64,000 bases of DNA from Oegoconia quadripuncta. Lineage: Eukaryota > Arthropoda > Insecta > Lepidoptera > Autostichidae. Shown one piece after another: positions 1 to 11,545 of this stretch (position 1 is its first letter; every line of letters starts with the position of its first letter). Under the pieces are notes generated by a model that saw only the letters and a list, made by a program, of their open reading frames with translations, was not told the origin of the DNA and searched no databases. The DNA is taken from contig OX438755.1 of the NCBI GenBank assembly GCA_949316235.1, positions 17,005,151-17,069,150 on the forward strand, in the 5' to 3' direction. The position numbers were made by a program, and so were the translations under genes.

Positions 1-200
1 TGTACCTATGCTCGTTCCTTTTGCGCATCCTATAGCCTAAACAGCTTGACTGATATCGAAGTGAATGTTGTCGTTAGATTCGTCTTGAAGCCAGACGGTG
101 CCATAGGATACATTTTATGGTAAAAAACATGACAATCCAACATGATGGCCGCAAAAACAAAATAAGCTGTCGGATTTTTTGGTTTACAGATATTTAAATT
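1..200 (+). repeat. K-repeat copy, cut by window start
   Basis: The stretch GCATCCTATAGCCTAAAC, then GATTCGTCTTG, then ATAGGATACATTTTATGG recurs in diverged form near 28923-29075, 42480-42670 and, inverted, 47440-47700. It is a dispersed repeat that I cannot classify. No coding capacity is visible. Confidence 0.6.
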
Positions 201-215
201 TTATACACTTTTTGA

Positions 216-432
216 ATTCAATATGCAGAACCTTCAGATGTACTTAACAATTAGGAAATTATTTGTGCTGACCCATCTAATTCCGTATTGAATTCCGTGA
301 TGATAGGTGTGCATGGAAGAGATCGCTGTTAGCGATAAGGCCGCCCAATTTGTAGTTTCTACAAGATATTTAAATGTACCTTTCTTATTTAAATAATAAA
401 GCGTATTTGATTGATTGATTTGATTGATTAAA
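216..432 (+). mobile_element. LINE-Q 3' end
   Basis: The same sequence occurs inverted at 23270-23470, sharing GCTAACAGCGATCTC and AGTACATCTG. It ends in AATAAAGCGTATTTGATTGA followed by short TTGATT units, the usual form of a jockey-type LINE 3' tail. Only untranslated 3' sequence remains, so this is a severely 5'-truncated retrocopy. Clade is inferred from the tail only. Confidence 0.7.
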
Positions 433-1240
433 TGATTATTTTTTTATCTATGGTCACCGATACTTTCGTCAATATTGTTAACGTTGATTTTGATGATTAT
501 TTCTTTCTTTGATAGGATTTACCACCAGAGTGGTCGCGATCTGATGATGCACTCCTGAAATAGAGAATCCTGAATTTGGCTATTTGTAACGGTTCAATTA
601 TTTAAATTAATTTAAATTCTCTCCTATATTGTTATTTCAAACATTATTGACATGAGCCCTGTGACCTCCCTTGTCACACACAAGACAAGTCGGTGGCCGC
701 AATGGATTGAAATCATTCTCTACTACTACTGGCTGGCTACAAATTTATACAGATTATGCCTTTTCCCTTTTCCTAAGAGAGGAATTTGTTCAAATAAGAT
801 TATTTATATGTATGTGTGGTTATATATGATGGCAATAAATATATTTATTTCCAGCCTGAAACTGAGCAGCTCATGGTATAATTAAATCGAGTAACTTGGT
901 GTTAGTTTGTTCGCAAAGTATCTTGTTATCAGGCAATAGTTTAGTTTGTTTAGGATAGTCTGGGTTCAGTGTATATTGGTTTCATCTTTGAAGTTATTGT
1001 TATTTGGTATTTGATAGAATTTATCTATCGAATATGATAATGTGACAATACAGACAGTATAAAAAGAAAAATAGAAGTTAGTAATATAAAATGTATTTTA
1101 TATTACACACGTTGCTATTACTTTCTGTAAATATGATATGAAATTCTCGAAATGACGGTGAAAACCGTATCAAAATCCATTGAGCGGCTCGGAAAAGTAA
1201 GCGGAGAAACAGACACTATGTCTGCCTGACAGCGACTAGT
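433..1240. other. No feature recognised
   Basis: AT-rich sequence with no credible open frame. A 77-codon frame at 652-885 has no recognisable motif or similarity to the other repeats here. Confidence 0.5.
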
Positions 1241-1467
1241 TAGGGCATTTTAAATGTCCGCCTGGCTAGCTACCACCATCTTATCTAAATCTGCCGCCAA
1301 GCAGCAATGTTAATAGCATTGTTGTGTTCCGGTTGTCAGAGATAAGATAGCCAGTCCCCCAAATGTGTTGGGGTTTCCGGGTCAGTACGTTTCCACCTTC
1401 GACCTCATCTTCACTTAACATCAGGTGTGATTGAGGCCAAGTACGAACCCGTCGTGCATAAAAAAAA
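1241..1467 (+). mobile_element. SINE-A, 5'-truncated
   Basis: Starts inside the body at GGGCATTTTAAATGTCCGCC and runs to the terminal GTGCATAAAAAAA. The tRNA-like head is missing. The body matches the other SINE-A copies: GCTAGCTACCACCATCTTAT, GTTCCGGTTGTCAGAGATAA, CATCAGGTGTGATTGAGG. It is non-coding. Confidence 0.88.
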
Positions 1468-2149
1468 TAATAGCTGCCTCGTAGAATTCTATAATTTATC
1501 TCCAGAGACCAGGGGTTCTATCATGTAATGCCATTCAAACCATCATCGTTTACGTTCTGACGTGTAATTGGTTGGTCGATCGGTCGCTCGGCAATTTGAC
1601 GGTTTCTCATTGGTCAACGATATCGATGAAGTTACAAAATTTAGGGGCTGATGGTTTGTGTTTATCTGCGACTTCGGCGCATTTGGCGAGAGAAAGGTAG
1701 TATGAAGTATTAAAATTATCGCATAATTTCGTCCCCCGGCAACTTTCTGGAAAATGTCTGATTGTCAGACATGTATTCACGGGCCGATCAAATTACCTAC
1801 TGAATATCAAAACGGAGTACTAACAACGCCGGAGGGTCGACAGGCTGTAAAATTCGGAGGGCTTTGCTTCCCTTGAGGGATTTTATGATAGCAATCAGAT
1901 TGTGAGGCGGTTTGGTCCTCGGAGAGCAAAGTGTTACATTGTTTGAGTTAAGACAATGCTGGCTACGATTGTTCTAAATAAATACAACATTTTCCAAATA
2001 CCTATGTTCGAAGTAGGTAAGGTAAGGTTAAATAATTACATCAACCAATAGAACATAACGATTTTTCATTTAAACATACTACCTAAATATTAAGCGAAAC
2101 TTCGATAAACTAAATGTTTTACTCCACATTATCAAGCTGCAATGCGATA
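1468..2149. other. No feature recognised
   Basis: No open frame, hairpin or shared repeat was recognised by eye. Confidence 0.4.
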
Positions 2150-2262
2150 ACGTCGTCTTGTATTATTATTTTTAAATTTTATTGGTAATTAGACTGAATA
2201 TCGCCGAGCGGTCCATATCCATACTAGTTGTCATCCAGATAGTCAAATTTTTTAATAATAAA
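2150..2262 (-). mobile_element. LINE-G 3' fragment
   Basis: Reverse complement of the segment seen at 13140-13190 and 44075-44135 (ATGATAAGCAAGCATGGA, GACCGCTCGGCG). It is a short LINE 3'UTR remnant with no coding content. Confidence 0.6.
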
Positions 2263-2289
2263 ATAATAATAATAATTTTTGTAAATAAT

Positions 2290-2444
2290 GATGTCGATTC
2301 GGATGTACACCAACTAAATTAAATTAAACTAAAACCAGTTTTGGAGTGGTGCCGTCGCATCGTACTATTCCAGGGAGAAAGAGACAGTACTACTTTTAAA
2401 CTGGTTTTAATTTAGTTTAGTTGGTGTACATCCGAATCGACACC
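2290..2444 (+). mobile_element. MITE-1 foldback element
   Basis: About 155 bp with long inverted arms. The left arm begins GATGTCGATTCGGATGTACA and the right arm ends TGTACATCCGAATCGACACC; the arms are almost perfect inverted repeats about 48 bp long around a core containing GTGGTGCCGTCGCATCGTAC. Further copies lie at 23757, 38909, 42284 and 47195. It encodes nothing, so it would need a transposase supplied elsewhere. No target duplication is clear. Confidence 0.88.
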
Positions 2445-3110
2445 AGTGTCTGTTTTGTAATAGTTTTGATTTTTTTTAATCTAGATTAATTTATTGAGGG
2501 TTTTATATATGTCACCCTCATCGTGGCTCTCCAACAAGTTTTAAATTTAAAGGCAAATGCTGACATGATTATGTACAGCAAGTTTATTTTTATCTTGTAT
2601 TTACATTATGTATATCACTATTGTTCCTTAAACGAAGCTAGATTTCTTCTTACATACATTAAGTTATTAATAATAGTAATTATATGATAAAGTCTTCTTT
2701 TTGGAGGGTCAGGGTATCCCCCCCCCCTCCTCTTCGGACACGATGGCAAGATCCGCCCTTGTTGTTCATACACTAAATCTAGCACGAAATAAAATAGTAA
2801 GGAAATGTAGGTTAACCTTGGATAAATCACATAAAACTCACCGTCCAGTCACCGCGTCAACTTAATGGGCTACTCGAAGCGCATATAAGGTGCACCAAGG
2901 AGTCGTAAATTTGCCGTTAAGCATATTTTATATGCACTCACTGCATACTGTGTGTTTAAAGGTGTTTAATACTGCCTGTGAAGCAATAGTGTAAGTACAA
3001 TACAACTTTATTGCATGCTAAGTAGTTTATGCATCTGCAAGGAAATAGTACTAGTATACGGAACGTAACGTTTATGTCGCGCCAGATAACAATAGACCTC
3101 GTTCACTTGG
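2445..3110. other. No feature recognised
   Basis: No supported gene. It contains a run of nine C at 2719-2727. Confidence 0.4.
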
Positions 3111-3404
3111 ACGAAATATATAAATAAATAAATAAATAAATAAATATCCTTAGACATACACACAGCGCCATCTAGTTCCACAGTAAGCAACTATAGGCTT
3201 GTGTTGTGCATACCAGATGGTTGATATACTACATAAATACTTTTTTTTTTTGTAAATAAATACTTATTATAAATGAAAACATCCATAACTCGGGTACACA
3301 ATGTCCGTATTCATCACACGAACATTATGCCCCTAGCGGGATTCGAACCCGCAACCTTTTGGTATAGTGATCAGAGTTGCTAACCACTACACCAAACAGG
3401 TCGT
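3111..3404 (-). mobile_element. SINE-C, near full length
   Basis: Read on the minus strand, the head has TGGTGTAGTGG (A box) and GGTTCGAATCCCGC (B box), then CATAATGTTCGTGTGATGAA, a body with ACTAGATGGCGCTGTGTG, and a TAAATAAATAAATAAA tail. The RNA polymerase III box pair marks a tRNA-derived SINE. A SINE-A copy abuts its head end. Confidence 0.9.
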
Positions 3405-3429
3405 ATAGTTTTCCACTTCCACACACTAA

Positions 3430-3614
3430 CACAACAATGCTTATTAACATTGCTGCTTAGCGGCAGATTTAAATAAGATGGTGGTAGCTAGCCGGCGGAT
3501 ATTTAAAATGCCCTACCACCAACCAAACCGAGTCCTTAAACATGTACCCCGCTGGGGATCCAACCCGCGACCTCCGAATCGTAAAAATGTTGTTTACATT
3601 GAGCCACGGAGGCG
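3430..3614 (-). mobile_element. SINE-A, 3'-truncated
   Basis: The minus-strand head is CGCCTCCGTGGCTCAATGTA, with the B box altered to GGTTGGATCCC. The body stops after GTTGTGTTAG, so the last third is absent. It directly follows the SINE-C at 3111-3404. Confidence 0.85.
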
Positions 3615-4150
3615 TTTTAAAATTTTCAGGGAATCATATAATTGAGTTGAGCTCGCTGCTGTTTCTGTTTTAATATTTGTTACAGGAGTGTTTTACCAGT
3701 ACGTACCCTCAGAAGTACGGAAACATTATTAAAATGGCACGAGTGGTCACCCATCTAAGGACTGACCGCGCATTGCTTAACTTAGCGACACGTTGGAATA
3801 GTTTAAGTAAAAGTAATTAACAAAAAATCGCAGGTCTGTTAATTAACAATACCGGGATCGAACACTGCTCCTTAAAAAACAAGAGCAATCTTAGTTTAAG
3901 GAGCAGGGCCCATTAATTGTGCTTAAATATATTTATTATGTACCGTACCTCCTCATTTGCTAATTCACTACTTGTAACTTAACCTAAATTTGAGTCAATA
4001 AACTTTTTTTTTTTATTTTTTTTTTTTATTATAGCTATAGGGTTATGATTTCAACATTATTTATGACTACGTATTTAATCATGTAGAATGGAATAAAACG
4101 ATTATAAACCATTTTTATTTCAGTTCTATCTAAGAACATAGTGAAATATT
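3615..4150. other. No feature recognised
   Basis: No gene. Long T-runs with one interruption lie around 4005-4027. Confidence 0.4.
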
Positions 4151-4560
4151 CGATAACTTCATATTTATTTATTTAACACTTTATTGCACATACCTAAGCA
4201 TACACATTTTTCTTTTATGCACAGCGAGTTAGCCCTTGACCGGAATCCTCAATGTTAAGTGAAGCTGAGGCCGAAGGTGAACGCGTATACATACTGACCC
4301 GAAACCCCATCGCTTTTAGGGACTGGCTATCTTATCTCTGACAACAGGAACACAAAGATGCTATTAGGTAACATTATTGTTGGGCGGCAGACTTGGATAA
4401 GATGGTGGTAGCCAGCCAGACGGACTTTTAAAATGGTTTACCACCGATCATAAATTACATTTAAAATAAATTAAACAAAACAAAAAAATAGGACAATATT
4501 AAAAATATACAAAAGGCGAGATCTCTCTTTAAGAGATCACTTCCAGCAAACTTCAGTAAG
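4151..4560 (-). mobile_element. LINE-Q 3' end interrupted by SINE-A
   Basis: TTTATTTATTTAACACTTTA on the left and AAAATATACAAAAGGCGAGA on the right match the two ends of the compact LINE-Q copy at 48072-48179. A SINE-A (4208-4450) sits between them. Confidence 0.65.
4208..4450 (-). mobile_element. SINE-A, head missing, nested in LINE-Q
   Basis: Minus-strand tail TGCATAAAAGAAAAA and body GAGATAAGATAGCCAGTCCC and GGTGGTAAACCATTTTAAAA. The tRNA head is absent. It is more diverged than most copies here. Confidence 0.82.
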
Positions 4561-5935
4561 GGGACAATTCAGAAGTAGGTAACTTAAAAGTAGAAGTTTT
4601 TTAATTAGTATGTCGTAAAAAACTAATGCTCGTGAAGTCACAGGCGAACAAATCCTATTACAATATCCTCTCAGGTCATTAGCAAGCTCGTCATTTCCCC
4701 ACTATGCGGGGCCACCTACTGTTTACGACGCCGCTTAGCAATCATAAAAGCGGATATAATTGTGATAAGCTTTGCTTTGTAAAACAGATTTTGTGAGCGC
4801 CACAAATAACCGAAATTCATAGTTACACCGGATGAGTTTTTTAAGAAAAAAAAAATATTGTAAGTGAAATAGAAGTTATTGTCATAGGCTGTTTGATTAT
4901 TTTTTTCAAAAACGCACGCGCCGTCCTTACATTTTCTGGCGGGATTTGTAGTTTTTCTATCATGCGAAATTGCTTCCTCACAGAGTTATTCACCTTACTA
5001 TAGGTGAACTATTCTGCAATTGCCCGAGCAACCCTATACCACGAGATGTCTGGTGACGTCGCTAGCAACGCCCGCTTTCCCAACATATACATATAACAAA
5101 CACCAAATTTTTATTGGCTGTTGCAAAATTGCTTCTATGTTGTTCAAATTAGTGGTTTAGACCACCATTTAAAAGAATGTCAATGATTACATTTGACTTT
5201 GCATAGTCCCAAATCTAATACGATATTCGACACTTACCTACATGAATTACCTAGAAGTCTTGGAAGTCGATCAATGAACTAAACCAACAAACGGAAAGGT
5301 AGAATTAGCATATTTGCGACTCGAGTTCGAAAAATCGATATGCATTTTTTAATCATGAGCTGTATGTCGCCAAGAATGAGTTTATAGTGCACAAGAGAAG
5401 CGGATGCTGTAGCGGAAAATAGAACACAATAATACCAAATCAAATGTCTATAGTTATACTTCTACAGCGTTATTGGTAGATTCCGCAAACATTTTCAGAA
5501 AATTTTTCTTGATACTTTCGTTATCCGAAAGTCCACATTTACCAACAAGATATGGCGACCAAATATATCTGTTTATACTTATTATTGGGTTAACAAAAAT
5601 AAATCAAGTATAACGTGAATTGAAAACTTAGGAATCTCCTGAGAAAGAGATTCAGTGATCACAACAAAATATCATCCATGTATACTAAGCAATACAAATC
5701 TGACCACGCACATACTAAAACCATTTTCATATCTGCTCAGACTTATAACACCCCTATTTTTGTGTCGAGGGTTAAAACGTTAAAACGAGAAAGAAGGGGA
5801 TATTTATTGTACTTACTTTTGAAATCTTTAAAGTAAAATCTTTCGTATATAAACAATCAGCAGGAATTAAGAATAAACACCAGTTGGTAATTGTTATACA
5901 AACAGTAACGTTCATGTAATACATATATACATATA
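4561..5935. other. No feature recognised
   Basis: About 1.4 kb without a supported gene or a repeat I can match within the window. It is one of the longer apparently unique stretches. Confidence 0.4.
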
Positions 5936-6262
5936 TAACGTCACGACCTTTATCCCTAATGGGGTGGTCAGAGATATCCCAAACAATAGTGTTTGGGTGT
6001 TCCAAACATTAAGAGTTCAATGATTGAAGCAACATCCACGGTTTACCTTATGATGTATACAGTAATGCACACGTGACAGGGGGTGAGCCCATCGCCGTTG
6101 AAACGTGCAAATCTATAGATGTTTTTTGGTGGAAAGTCCCTTAGTCGCCTGTTACGACACCCACGGAAAGAGATGGGTTGGTTCTATTCTATTTGAGTGC
6201 CGAAACCACACAGTACATTCATGTTCATGTAATAAATGTTGTATAAAAATTATAGTTAATCT
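5936..6262 (+). repeat. F-repeat, longest copy
   Basis: Contains ACGTCACGACCTTTATCCC, GGGGTGGTCAGAGATATCCC, AACATCCACGGTTTACCTTA, CCATCGCCGTTGAAACGTGC and CCTGTTACGACACCCACGG. The same order recurs at 8849, 11090, 21740 and, inverted, 22667 and 29876. It may be a LINE or SINE 3' segment. Class is unresolved. Confidence 0.75.
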
Positions 6263-6286
6263 TGAAGTGACGTCGGTACATATATA

Positions 6287-6352
6287 GTTTCACGACCTTT
6301 ATCCCAAATGTGGTGATCAGAGATAACCCAAACATAATCATTTGGGTGTTGA
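6287..6352 (+). repeat. F-repeat fragment, second copy
   Basis: TTTCACGACCTTTATCCCAA and TGGTGATCAGAGATAACCCA repeat the first third of the F-repeat that ends 25 bp upstream, in the same orientation. Confidence 0.65.
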
Positions 6353-8251
6353 AACTTTAAAAGTATATCTTTGTACTTATGACAGGTATTGAATATTATT
6401 ACATTAAAAATTGAAGTGTTCAGAATAGTCGAAATTGTCTTTGTTAGTGGGAGTATTGGGATGTTTATTGTATAACTACAATAAAATAAAATTGGTGTAC
6501 AATAAAGGATATATGTTTTTCATTATATTGTCCATACATTTTTGTGGACCATTGTTTCTTACAAATATTTATTTAGGGAGTAAATAAACTCTTTTTTCTC
6601 TAAACTAACCCTCTACAAAAAAAAAACATTTCATAATCATATCTGTAATGGAACCAGTACTTTTTATAACTATTCCGAGTCTCAATGCATTTGTAAAAGA
6701 TAGCTTATTTTACTACTACTAACAATTACCTACTTAGTCAATATGAAGGTCGATATGTACCTTCCGCCAGGAGAGCAGAAAGGCTTTCTCCCGCACTCGT
6801 ATTTCGCTCGAAACCCAAAACACGCCTCGCTACCCGCCGGTAATGAGCAAAAGATTTTCCGCTATTGCTTCTTCAAAACCCGACGATTAATGACGGGTGT
6901 TGCGTTTGACGGCGTTGTGTATGTATGTGTCCAGTTTAGTCTGGATGTATATCAATAATGCATCACTGATGACTCACTCAAATCTGAATTTCAGTGCGTT
7001 TTTTTTCCATTTCTAATATTTAAATTAGAGAAAAGGTTCTTAGCCATATTTGATGAAAATCGGTCCAGCCGTTTCAAAGATAACACACACAACTGATTTG
7101 TATACCTGAAAATAATACAGTTGATTTGTATACCTGAATGATATATGTATGTTTAGTTACTCGATGTTTTTGGAAATTTTCAATTTATGTTATAAAATGA
7201 CTATTGAAAGATCGTAGAAAAAGTATTGTATTCAACTGCACTGTGTAGACAGCACGTGTGTTAGTTAACTATGTAATTGTTATACATGCAGTTGAGTGGC
7301 GCGATCAGTCTTGATGGATGACCACTAGGTACTTAGTACAAAAGTAAACCTCACGTTGAATATAGTTTGTCTCGGTTATTTCAAATTAAAAGCAGTCATT
7401 AATCTGGTAGTTCCCGAATAGGGTCGACTTGAAAACGCTAATAATGAACCCTTAAACTATGTAATTTCACCATCGGTGCCGTCGATAACGCTGACCAATG
7501 AGCAACCGTCATATTGCCAAGCGAGCGATGAGCCACCCAATCACACATCAGATGTGATACAAATCCACCAATCAGCACTACAGCAGAGAGTAATCCGTGT
7601 CCTAACAGCGAAGACGTAAGGATGATGTTATAATACAGTCGATAAACCCATCTACGGCTTGTGCCATAAAATGACACTCGTGCCATAATGCAAGACAGTT
7701 GCATGAAAGAGAACCTAATATGCTTTTCACAAATAAGCAGCCTTTAACAATTCCACGAAGCCAACCCGCCGCTCGGTTATTATAGCCCCTTCATTGTAAA
7801 TTGTAACTAGTAACAAAGCTAATGCTGCACTGGCTCAACTTACCTGCTCATTTATTTATACGTCCCTATAATTATGGCACGGAATATTGGCTTTAAAGCA
7901 GTCTGTATGACATATTTCACAATGGGCTGGTTTTCAATAGAATATGAAATTCTGTAACTTGGCATTTAGAAACGCTTATCTATGTAAATAGTTAAAGCGC
8001 AATTGTATTCGTTTTTAATTAGCGAAGTTAAGCTACGCCTGGCGTGATAGTGGTATTTTCATGTTAGGTTTTCATGCTCGAGGACACAGTCGGTTCTGGT
8101 CGTTTTTAATTGAGTACACTGAATGAAGTGCGCGATTATTGGACAGTCCCCGCTATCGTCTATCGGCCTAAGGATGCTCTTGCTGCTCCCGCGCATTCTG
8201 CTTAATAAGCACTCCTTACGGCTTTTTACGCATAACAGCACTGAAGCTGTC
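6353..8251. other. No feature recognised
   Basis: No supported gene in about 1.9 kb. The phrase GAAAATCGGTCCAGCCGTTT near 7053 recurs loosely near 39700, 49810 and 50345 and is probably a repeat scrap. Confidence 0.4.
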
Positions 8252-8570
8252 TTTTTTTTTTTATATGAGAGGGCGGCAAACGAGCATGCGGGTCACCTGA
8301 TGGAAAGCAATCACCGCCGCCCATGGACACCCGCAACACCAAAAGGGTCACAGATGCGTTGCCGGCCTTTGAGGAAGGTGTAGGCTCGTTTCTTGAAGGT
8401 TCCAATGTCGTACTCGTTCGGGAATACCGCTGCCGGAAGTCCGTTCCACAGGGTGGTCGTACGTGGTAAGAAGTTTCTTGAGAAACGTACAGTGGTAGAC
8501 CTCCGCAAGTGCAAACATGGCCGAGGTACTGCAAAAGCGTGGTAGCTGCAACAGTACCCTAAGGGCGTTA
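8252..8570 (-). mobile_element. LINE-R 3' end with poly(A)
   Basis: The minus strand encodes an RT C-terminal tail with [14 protein letters not shown], then [14 protein letters not shown], and stops at 8311-8313. A 58-nt 3'UTR follows, ending CTCTCATATAAAAAAAAAA. The LWNxLP..V...FK pattern is typical of the C-terminus of jockey/CR1-type LINE proteins. It is 5'-truncated. A second copy at 18233-18521 differs at about three positions over the shared 235 bp. Confidence 0.82.
8311..8570 (-). pseudogene. LINE-R reverse transcriptase C-terminal fragment
   Basis: About 85 in-frame codons ending GVAGVHGRR and a stop. It holds only the post-RT tail: no catalytic RT motifs, no endonuclease and no start of its own. 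In family terms this is the part following the thumb domain. It cannot make an active enzyme. The longer 166-codon frame through here runs on upstream into unrelated repeat sequence and is not a gene. Confidence 0.75.
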
Positions 8571-8704
8571 TTAAATATAAATATATAATAGTTTCTTTCT
8601 TTATTTCTTTCTTTCTTACTAAATATAATAACGTGTGTGTAATAGTGCCTATCCATTCCGTCTCGAACAAGTGAATAGCGCTCCTCATAGATACCATCTT
8701 TCTG

Positions 8705-8830
8705 TGTCTATTCATTACGTCCATTGCGGAACATAGGCCTCTGCCATGGATTGCTACAGCGACTGATAGGAAGCGACCAGCATCTATTTCTCCAGAGCCG
8801 GCGACCTTCATTTCTGTTACAAATACAATT
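8705..8830 (-). repeat. Possible LINE C-terminal scrap
   Basis: The minus strand reads GRGLCSAMD before a stop-rich area. Related phrases CACTGCTGG and AGGCCTCC occur near 22905 and 39912. I think these are ends of a LINE-type protein, but the match is short. Confidence 0.35.
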
Positions 8831-8848
8831 TCTTGTCAGAAACACATA

Positions 8849-9322
8849 CATAACGTCACGACCTTTATCCCAAATGGGGTGGTCAGAGATATCCCAAACA
8901 GCCTTTGGGTGTTCCAAAGATTAAAAGTTTAATGCTTTAACCGCCTCCGTGACTCAATGTAAACAACATTGGGTTTTACGATTCGGAGGTCGCGGGTTCG
9001 CATATTAAATCTCCGCCTGGCTAGCTACCACCATCTCATCTAAATCTGTCGCCAAACAGCAATGTTAATAGCATTGTTGTGTTTCAGTTGTCAGAGACAG
9101 TCAGTCCCCAAAATAAGATGGGGTTTCCGGGTCAGTACGCTTCTACCGTCGGCCTCATCTTCACTTAACATCAGGTGTGACTAAGGTCAAGTGCTAACCC
9201 TTTGTGCATAAAAAAAAACATCCACGGCGAAATATATAGCTAGGCTCACGTCACAGGGGGTGACCCCATCGCCGTTGAGACGTGCTAATCTATAGATGAT
9301 TTCTGGTAGAAAGTCCTACACA
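8849..9322 (+). repeat. F-repeat split by SINE-A
   Basis: The left part (8849-8937) carries CGTCACGACCTTTATCCCAA and GGGGTGGTCAGAGATATCCC. The right part (9210-9322) carries ACATCCACGGCG and CCATCGCCGTTGAGACGTGC. Compared with 5936-6262, the SINE lies between TTTAATG and the CATCCACGG step. Confidence 0.78.
8938..9210 (+). mobile_element. SINE-A nested in F-repeat, internally deleted
   Basis: Head CCGCCTCCGTGACTCAATGT and partial B box GTCGCGGGTTCG, after which about 50 bp are missing and the body resumes at TCCGCCTGGCTAGCTACCAC. It ends TTTGTGCATAAAAAAAA. Confidence 0.88.
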
Positions 9323-10416
9323 CATAAGATATTAATGATACGATCCATCTATACTAGTGATCAGTAAATACTACTAAAAATAATGGCTTAGGGCTTCCAT
9401 ATTCACTATTTCACGGGACACATCTTAATTTACTATGGACATTGACATATGGTGCAATTCGAACATCGCACGCTAAGAGTTCATCTATCTTCACAAAACA
9501 TTTCGATTTGGGGAGCAATTATTTCAATGCAATCAATCACAATATGTGACCTCAATTGGAATTTACTGAAAACTGAAAACAAATCAAAGGTAATAAAGCA
9601 TTTTTAGGGTTCCATGGTCAAACAAAAAAGGACTTTTATAGTTTTTAGTGCAGACTGTAGCCTGTATGCCATTTAGTGCTACGTAGCTGAAATTTGGCAT
9701 AGGTATACATAGTAATGTATGTAGTATGCCTACAAAGTAATGAAATAAAATGAATTATGCGGACGGCGAGTGGGTTGCTATGACGGTCGAGGAAGTACAG
9801 TTGGCAAAGACGAGTCTAACCTTAGGTTATTAAAAATAAAATAAATAAAAAGATATTTATTCATCCACTTAAAAAAAATATACTACATGATCATTAATTA
9901 TAGTTAAATTTTCTAACGTAGTGGTCAAATAGGATGGAGCCCCAGCAAAATAGCTGTCTTTCACTGATAACAGAACGCATAACACGTCAGTAGTTGTTGC
10001 ACACTACAATACTATTGGCTACAAGCTAGATGCAAGCAAGCATTATATGACGAAAACTTAGGAGAAAATAATGATGAACTTATTTCCATTAACGGAAACA
10101 TTTTTATAAATTTGGAATATTTTAAGCAAAACCGCGGGAAGAAATAATATAAAAAAATTTATAGTAATTTTTATATAACTTCGTACTCCATCGTGTTGGC
10201 TTTCGTTGAATAAGTATTTAAAAAATATTATTTGTAAAATTGTCTTGACTTTTCGATGCTGGGTTTCATTTACTAGAGTTACGTAAACCCCATGGCTACC
10301 AGCTAGATCTGTAATTTAGTTTTTTTTTAATTATTCACGATAATATAGGGAAAAGGCTAAGTAGGCTTCGAACAATAGTCGACCAACTTAAGACAAAAGT
10401 TAAGTAAGTTCATAAC
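9323..10416. other. Mostly unrecognised; two repeat scraps
   Basis: 9605-9715 resembles a common insect repeat (AGGGTTCCATGGTCAAA, AGCTGAAATTTGGCATAGG). 9850-9930 is shared with 47114-47190. No gene. Confidence 0.4.
9850..9930 (+). repeat. N-repeat copy 1
   Basis: CATCCACTTAAAAAAA, ATACTACATGATCATTAATT and AAATTTTCTAACGTAGTGG are shared with 47114-47190, with a few differences. Class unknown. Confidence 0.6.
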
Positions 10417-10734
10417 TTTTTTTTTATGCACGACGGGTTAGCACTCGACTTCAATCACTACCTGATGTTAAGTGAAGATGACGCCGAAAGTGGAAGCGTG
10501 CTGACCCGGAAACCCCATCTTATTTGGCGGACTGGCTATCTTATCTCTGACAACCACAACACTACAATGCTAATAACATTACTGTTTGGCGGCAGACTTA
10601 GATGTAGCAGCCAGGGGGACATACCCTACCACCAACCAAACTGAGTGCCTACTAAACATGTACCCCGCTGAGAATCGAACCCACGACCTCCGATTTGTAA
10701 ACCCTATATTGTATACATTGAGCCACGAAGGCGG
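10417..10734 (-). mobile_element. SINE-A, near full length
   Basis: Minus-strand head CCGCCTTCGTGGCTCAATGT, B box GGTTCGATTC, body GTTGTGGTTGTCAGAGATAA, end CGTGCATAAAAAAAAA. Its antisense gives spurious 60-70-codon frames. Confidence 0.9.
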
Positions 10735-10794
10735 TAACTCCATACATAATTTAATTAATGGCAAAAATAACTTTGTACGTTAAAATTGTACATT

Positions 10795-10868
10795 CTGCTC
10801 TTATCACTTTCAGTAACTGTATGTTCTTTTATGTTGTGCAATAAAGTGTATTTGCATTGTATTGTGAA
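10795..10868 (+). mobile_element. LINE-Q tail fragment
   Basis: TGTTGTGCAATAAAGTGTAT and TTGCATTGTATTGTG match the inverted tail at 11411-11545. Confidence 0.55.
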
Positions 10869-11089
10869 TTGGCTACGGAACCCTGCATATGTCCGGACAC
10901 GTACTTGGCCGGTAATGTATTTACTTCGCAGTCCGTTGATTTGCAACCATAATTGCACGTCAAATCGGACGAACTGCCGCGAAAGCTTAGCTCTATTTCA
11001 AATTTAGATATTATCATTGGCAAAGGTTTAGTTTGTAGCACAGTTATTCATGCAGGACCGTTTTACATGATCAATGGTAGTACTTACAT

Positions 11090-11340
11090 AACGTCATGAC
11101 CTTTTTCCCAAAAGGTGGTCAATAAGCATTAATTTATTGCTTGAAACAACATCAACGGTTTACTTTACGAAATATACAGAAAGGAGACGTGACGGGGGTG
11201 AACCCATATCCGTTTAAACGTGCAAATTTATAGATGTTTTTTTTGGTGGAAAGTCCCTTAGTCTCCTTTTACAGCACTCACGGGAAGAGACGGATTGGTT
11301 CTATTCTATTTATTTGCCGAAACCACACAGCACATACGTG
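11090..11340 (+). repeat. F-repeat copy
   Basis: AACGTCATGACCTTTTTCCC, ACATCAACGGTTTACTTTAC and GTGGAAAGTCCCTTAGTC align in order with 5936-6262. A short internal part is missing. Confidence 0.72.
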
Positions 11341-11410
11341 CCGAAAGCATCTAGTATCCTGTCTAATTAAGTTCTTCTGCAGTTCTCTGAAATAACCATC
11401 TATAGTTTAT

Positions 11411-11545
11411 ATACAATACAATACAAATACACTTTATTGCACAACAGAAAAGAAAATACAGTTTCAGAAAAGTGGTAAGAACATAATGTACAATTTAGCG
11501 ACCTTATGGCTAAAAGCGATCTCTACCACGTAACCTTTGGATATA
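11411..11545 (-). mobile_element. LINE-Q 3' end
   Basis: The minus strand ends GCAATAAAGTGTATTTGTAT with a TTGTATTG repeat tail, preceded by TAGAGATCGCTTTTAGCCAT. Same 3'UTR type as 216-432. Confidence 0.62.

Noticed and set aside
2719..2727. Run of nine C in a 70-codon frame
   Set aside because: Likely a simple homopolymer; the frame around it has no similarity to anything here.
8311..8811. 166-codon minus-strand open frame as one gene
   Set aside because: Only the last 85 codons are LINE-R protein; the upstream part passes through unrelated sequence and a TTTC-rich stretch.
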